From: Gallionellaceae bacterium
Lineage (GTDB): Bacteria > Pseudomonadota > Gammaproteobacteria > Burkholderiales > Gallionellaceae
Direction: 5' to 3'
Length of the DNA: 8,202 nt
NCBI GenBank assembly: GCA_003151655.1
Contig: PLYB01000350.1
Span: 1 to 8,202, forward strand
Part shown: positions 6,221-8,202 of the stretch, piece after piece
Layout: each line of letters opens with the position of its first letter
Numbering within the stretch: the first letter of the stretch is position 1
Notes under the pieces: model-generated
Database searches by the model: none
Seen by the model: only the letters and a program-made list of their open reading frames with translations
What the model was told of the DNA's origin: nothing
Translations under genes and position numbers: made by a program

Positions 6221-8202
6221 ATGGGCAGGCAGCAGTTGTTAAATCATGCATGGACACGCTATGCCTTCGCGGTTTTTCTTGTGGCATTAGCATCAGCTTT
6301 GCGTATTTGGCCGCTTCAGGCACTCGGTTCCGGTCTGGTTTGGCTGACATTTTACCCGGTAGTGATGATCGCCGCGATTTACGGTGGGTTCTACGCCGGT
6401 ATGCTGGCAACAGTTCTGTCAGGTCTAGTCGTTACCTTCCTCTGGTCATCAATTGTGTCCGTTCCTTTTGACATCAATTATGCCCATTGGCTTGGAGTGA
6501 CTATTTTTGTTCTGAGCGGATTCTTGGTCTCGGCAGTTGCCGAGGCTTGGCACCGAGCCCAGAGGCAAACAATAGAGGCTCTTAAACAAGCCGAAATATC
6601 AAACCAATCACGCTTATTGTTTGAAAGCTCTCCCACCGGCATGATTGCCTTTGACGCTGCTAACGGTCGCGTCGCGCAAGTGAATCTGATCGCCCAAGAC
6701 ATGTGGGGATACACAGCCGAAGAATTTTTGGGCAAGACTGCAAACGATATAACCTACCCGGATGATCGGGAGGAATCCCGGCGTCGGAATGAACAATTGG
6801 CCAAAGGAATGGTCAATCACTTGCGATTCGAAAAACGTTATCTCAGAAAAGACGGTAGCTTCTTTTGGGCGGAATCGTATGTCTCCACTTTAAAAAATGA
6901 CGAAGGTAAAGTGATCCGTTTCATCGGAAGCACCGTTGACTTAACCGTCCGCAAACAGGCTGAAGAATCTAAGCGTGAAATAGAAGAGCGTTATCGCTTC
7001 CTGTTTGAAAATATGCTCGAAGGATATGCGCATTGCAAAATGTTGTACGAGAACGGTATCCCCCGGGACTTCATCTATCTTGATGTTAATCGAAAATTCG
7101 AAGAGTTAACCGGGCTGAAGGATGTGGTCGGCAAAAGGGTTAGCGAGGTCATTCCGGGAATCCGCGAAGCTAACCCGGAGCTGTTTGAAGTTTATGGGCG
7201 GGTTGCCGCGAATGGCAAACCGGAAAGATTGGAATCGTATGTGAGCGGTCTGGGGATTTGGTTTGCCGTTACTGTCTATAGTCCCGGCAGTGAACAGTTT
7301 GTCGCCATATTTGACACCATCACGGAACGCAAGAAAGCCGAGGATGAGCTTCGCATCGCTGCGATCACTTTTGAAGCGCATGAAGGGATGACTGTCACCG
7401 ATGCCGACAGGATGATCCTTAAAGTAAACCCCACTTTTACCAAGATCACCGGTTACACCGCTGAAGAAGTCATCGGTAAAAACCCGCGCATACTTAGCTC
7501 GGGTCTGCATGATGCAAGTTTCTATGACGCCATGTGGAAAACCATCAAAGATACCGGTTCATGGGAAGGCGAAATTCTGGATAAGCGCAAGAATGGTGAG
7601 ATATATCCGGCACATTTAACCATCACAGCGGTAAAAAACAAAAGCGGCGTTGTCATCAACTATGTTGGCACATTCAGTGATTCCAGCGAAAGCAAAACGG
7701 CCAGAGAAGAGATCAAGCATTTGGCGTTTTATGATTTTCTAACGGGATTACCCAACAGACGACTACTGCTGGACCGGCTCAAACAGGCAATGGCTTCAAG
7801 TGTTCGCACCGGGAATGGCGGAGCGCTGTTGTTCATTGATCTTGACGATTTCAAAACCCTTAATGAAATTCACGGTCATGATGTGGGCGACTTGCTGCTG
7901 CAGCAAGTCGCGCGACGCTTGGAGTCGTGTGTGCGGGAAGGTGATACCGTGGCGCGTTTAGGCGGCGACGAGTTTGTGGTGATGCTGGAAGACCTGAGTA
8001 CTCAAGCAATTGAAGCCGCCACCCAGACAGAAGCCATCGGCGAGAAAATTCTTGCCGCGCTCAACCAGTCTTATCTGCTTGCAGCGCAAGTAACGAATAG
8101 CACTCCCAGTATCGGCGCTACGCTTTTCATCGACCCCCAATTGGGGATAGAGGAACTCTTAAAACAGGCAGACATCGCCATGTATCAGGCCAAGAATGCC
8201 GG
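6221..8202 (+). CDS. Membrane-bound multi-PAS diguanylate cyclase, 3'-truncated by window
   Basis: A continuous open frame of 660 codons without a stop at the window end. Predicted to be an inner-membrane sensor that makes cyclic di-GMP from two GTP. Order of parts: hydrophobic N-terminus with about three to four membrane segments (roughly residues 14-30, 37-57, 58-80, 90-108) whose FYPVVMIAAIYGG...GMLATVLSG style resembles the KdpD/DUF4118 sensor region; PAS 1 (about 130-245, with PAC-like end); PAS 2 (about 256-372, NMLEG, FIYLDVNRKFEELTG and VIPGI); PAS 3 (about 380-490, with NPRILSSG); GGDEF domain from about 500 (FYDFLTGLPNRR). The active site is GGDEF at 581-585, metal/nucleotide residues are D540, N548 and D557, and an inhibitory I-site RxxD (R572-D575) lies five residues before GGDEF, so the cyclase looks competent and product-inhibited. 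ATG 6221 follows AGGGGA by a short gap, and an in-frame TAG at 6197 excludes an earlier start. Proteins with this PAS/GGDEF style often carry a C-terminal EAL domain; that would lie outside the window. Confidence 0.93.
   Translation, partial: MGRQQLLNHAWTRYAFAVFLVALASALRIWPLQALGSGLVWLTFYPVVMIAAIYGGFYAGMLATVLSGLVVTFLWSSIVSVPFDINYAHWLGVTIFVLSGFLVSAVAEAWHRAQRQTIEALKQAEISNQSRLLFESSPTGMIAFDAANGRVAQVNLIAQDMWGYTAEEFLGKTANDITYPDDREESRRRNEQLAKGMVNHLRFEKRYLRKDGSFFWAESYVSTLKNDEGKVIRFIGSTVDLTVRKQAEESKREIEERYRFLFENMLEGYAHCKMLYENGIPRDFIYLDVNRKFEELTGLKDVVGKRVSEVIPGIREANPELFEVYGRVAANGKPERLESYVSGLGIWFAVTVYSPGSEQFVAIFDTITERKKAEDELRIAAITFEAHEGMTVTDADRMILKVNPTFTKITGYTAEEVIGKNPRILSSGLHDASFYDAMWKTIKDTGSWEGEILDKRKNGEIYPAHLTITAVKNKSGVVINYVGTFSDSSESKTAREEIKHLAFYDFLTGLPNRRLLLDRLKQAMASSVRTGNGGALLFIDLDDFKTLNEIHGHDVGDLLLQQVARRLESCVREGDTVARLGGDEFVVMLEDLSTQAIEAATQTEAIGEKILAALNQSYLLAAQVTNSTPSIGATLFIDPQLGIEELLKQADIAMYQAKNA

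Noticed and set aside
7380..7690. PAS 3 as a LOV photosensor
   Set aside because: The flavin-binding cysteine motif (Asn-Cys-Arg-Phe-Leu) is absent; the matching position reads Asn-Pro-Arg-Ile-Leu.

Overview
The window looks like chromosomal DNA of a Gram-negative, LPS-producing proteobacterium. The protein sequences and the gene order ilvE - CHCC zinc-finger - waaF fit a betaproteobacterium best, possibly of the Nitrosomonadales/Gallionellaceae type, but that placement is recall-based inference and no search was run. Most of it is ordinary core genome; I see no insertion sequence, tRNA, rRNA, CRISPR array or prophage.

Layout: (1) positions 1-1866 (+) hold the 3' part of alaS (alanyl-tRNA synthetase), whose start lies before the window. 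(2) After an AT-rich 124 bp gap comes a small stand-alone CheY/Rcp1-like response regulator (1991-2452, +). (3) It converges on a minus-strand cluster that reads, in transcription order, ilvE (6029-5109), a 63-residue CHCC zinc-finger protein (5079-4888), waaF heptosyltransferase II (4865-3846) and a phosphomannomutase/phosphoglucomutase (3849-2473). The gaps are 29 and 22 bp and the last pair overlaps by 4 bp (ATGA), so this is very probably one operon. (4) A 191 bp divergent intergenic region (6030-6220) carries promoter-like sequences for both directions and a short palindrome. (5) From 6221 to the window end (+) runs a large, incomplete membrane sensor: KdpD/DUF4118-like transmembrane region, three PAS domains and an intact GGDEF diguanylate cyclase domain with an I-site. 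It stays open at the edge and may continue into an EAL domain.

Together: alaS serves translation; ilvE serves branched-chain amino acid metabolism; waaF and the hexose-phosphate mutase serve LPS core and sugar-nucleotide supply; the response regulator and the PAS-GGDEF protein are signalling genes flanking this core cluster. I found no convincing undescribed system. The items most worth a second look are the partner-less response regulator, the multi-PAS cyclase with its divergent control region, and the tiny zinc-finger gene held between ilvE and waaF.
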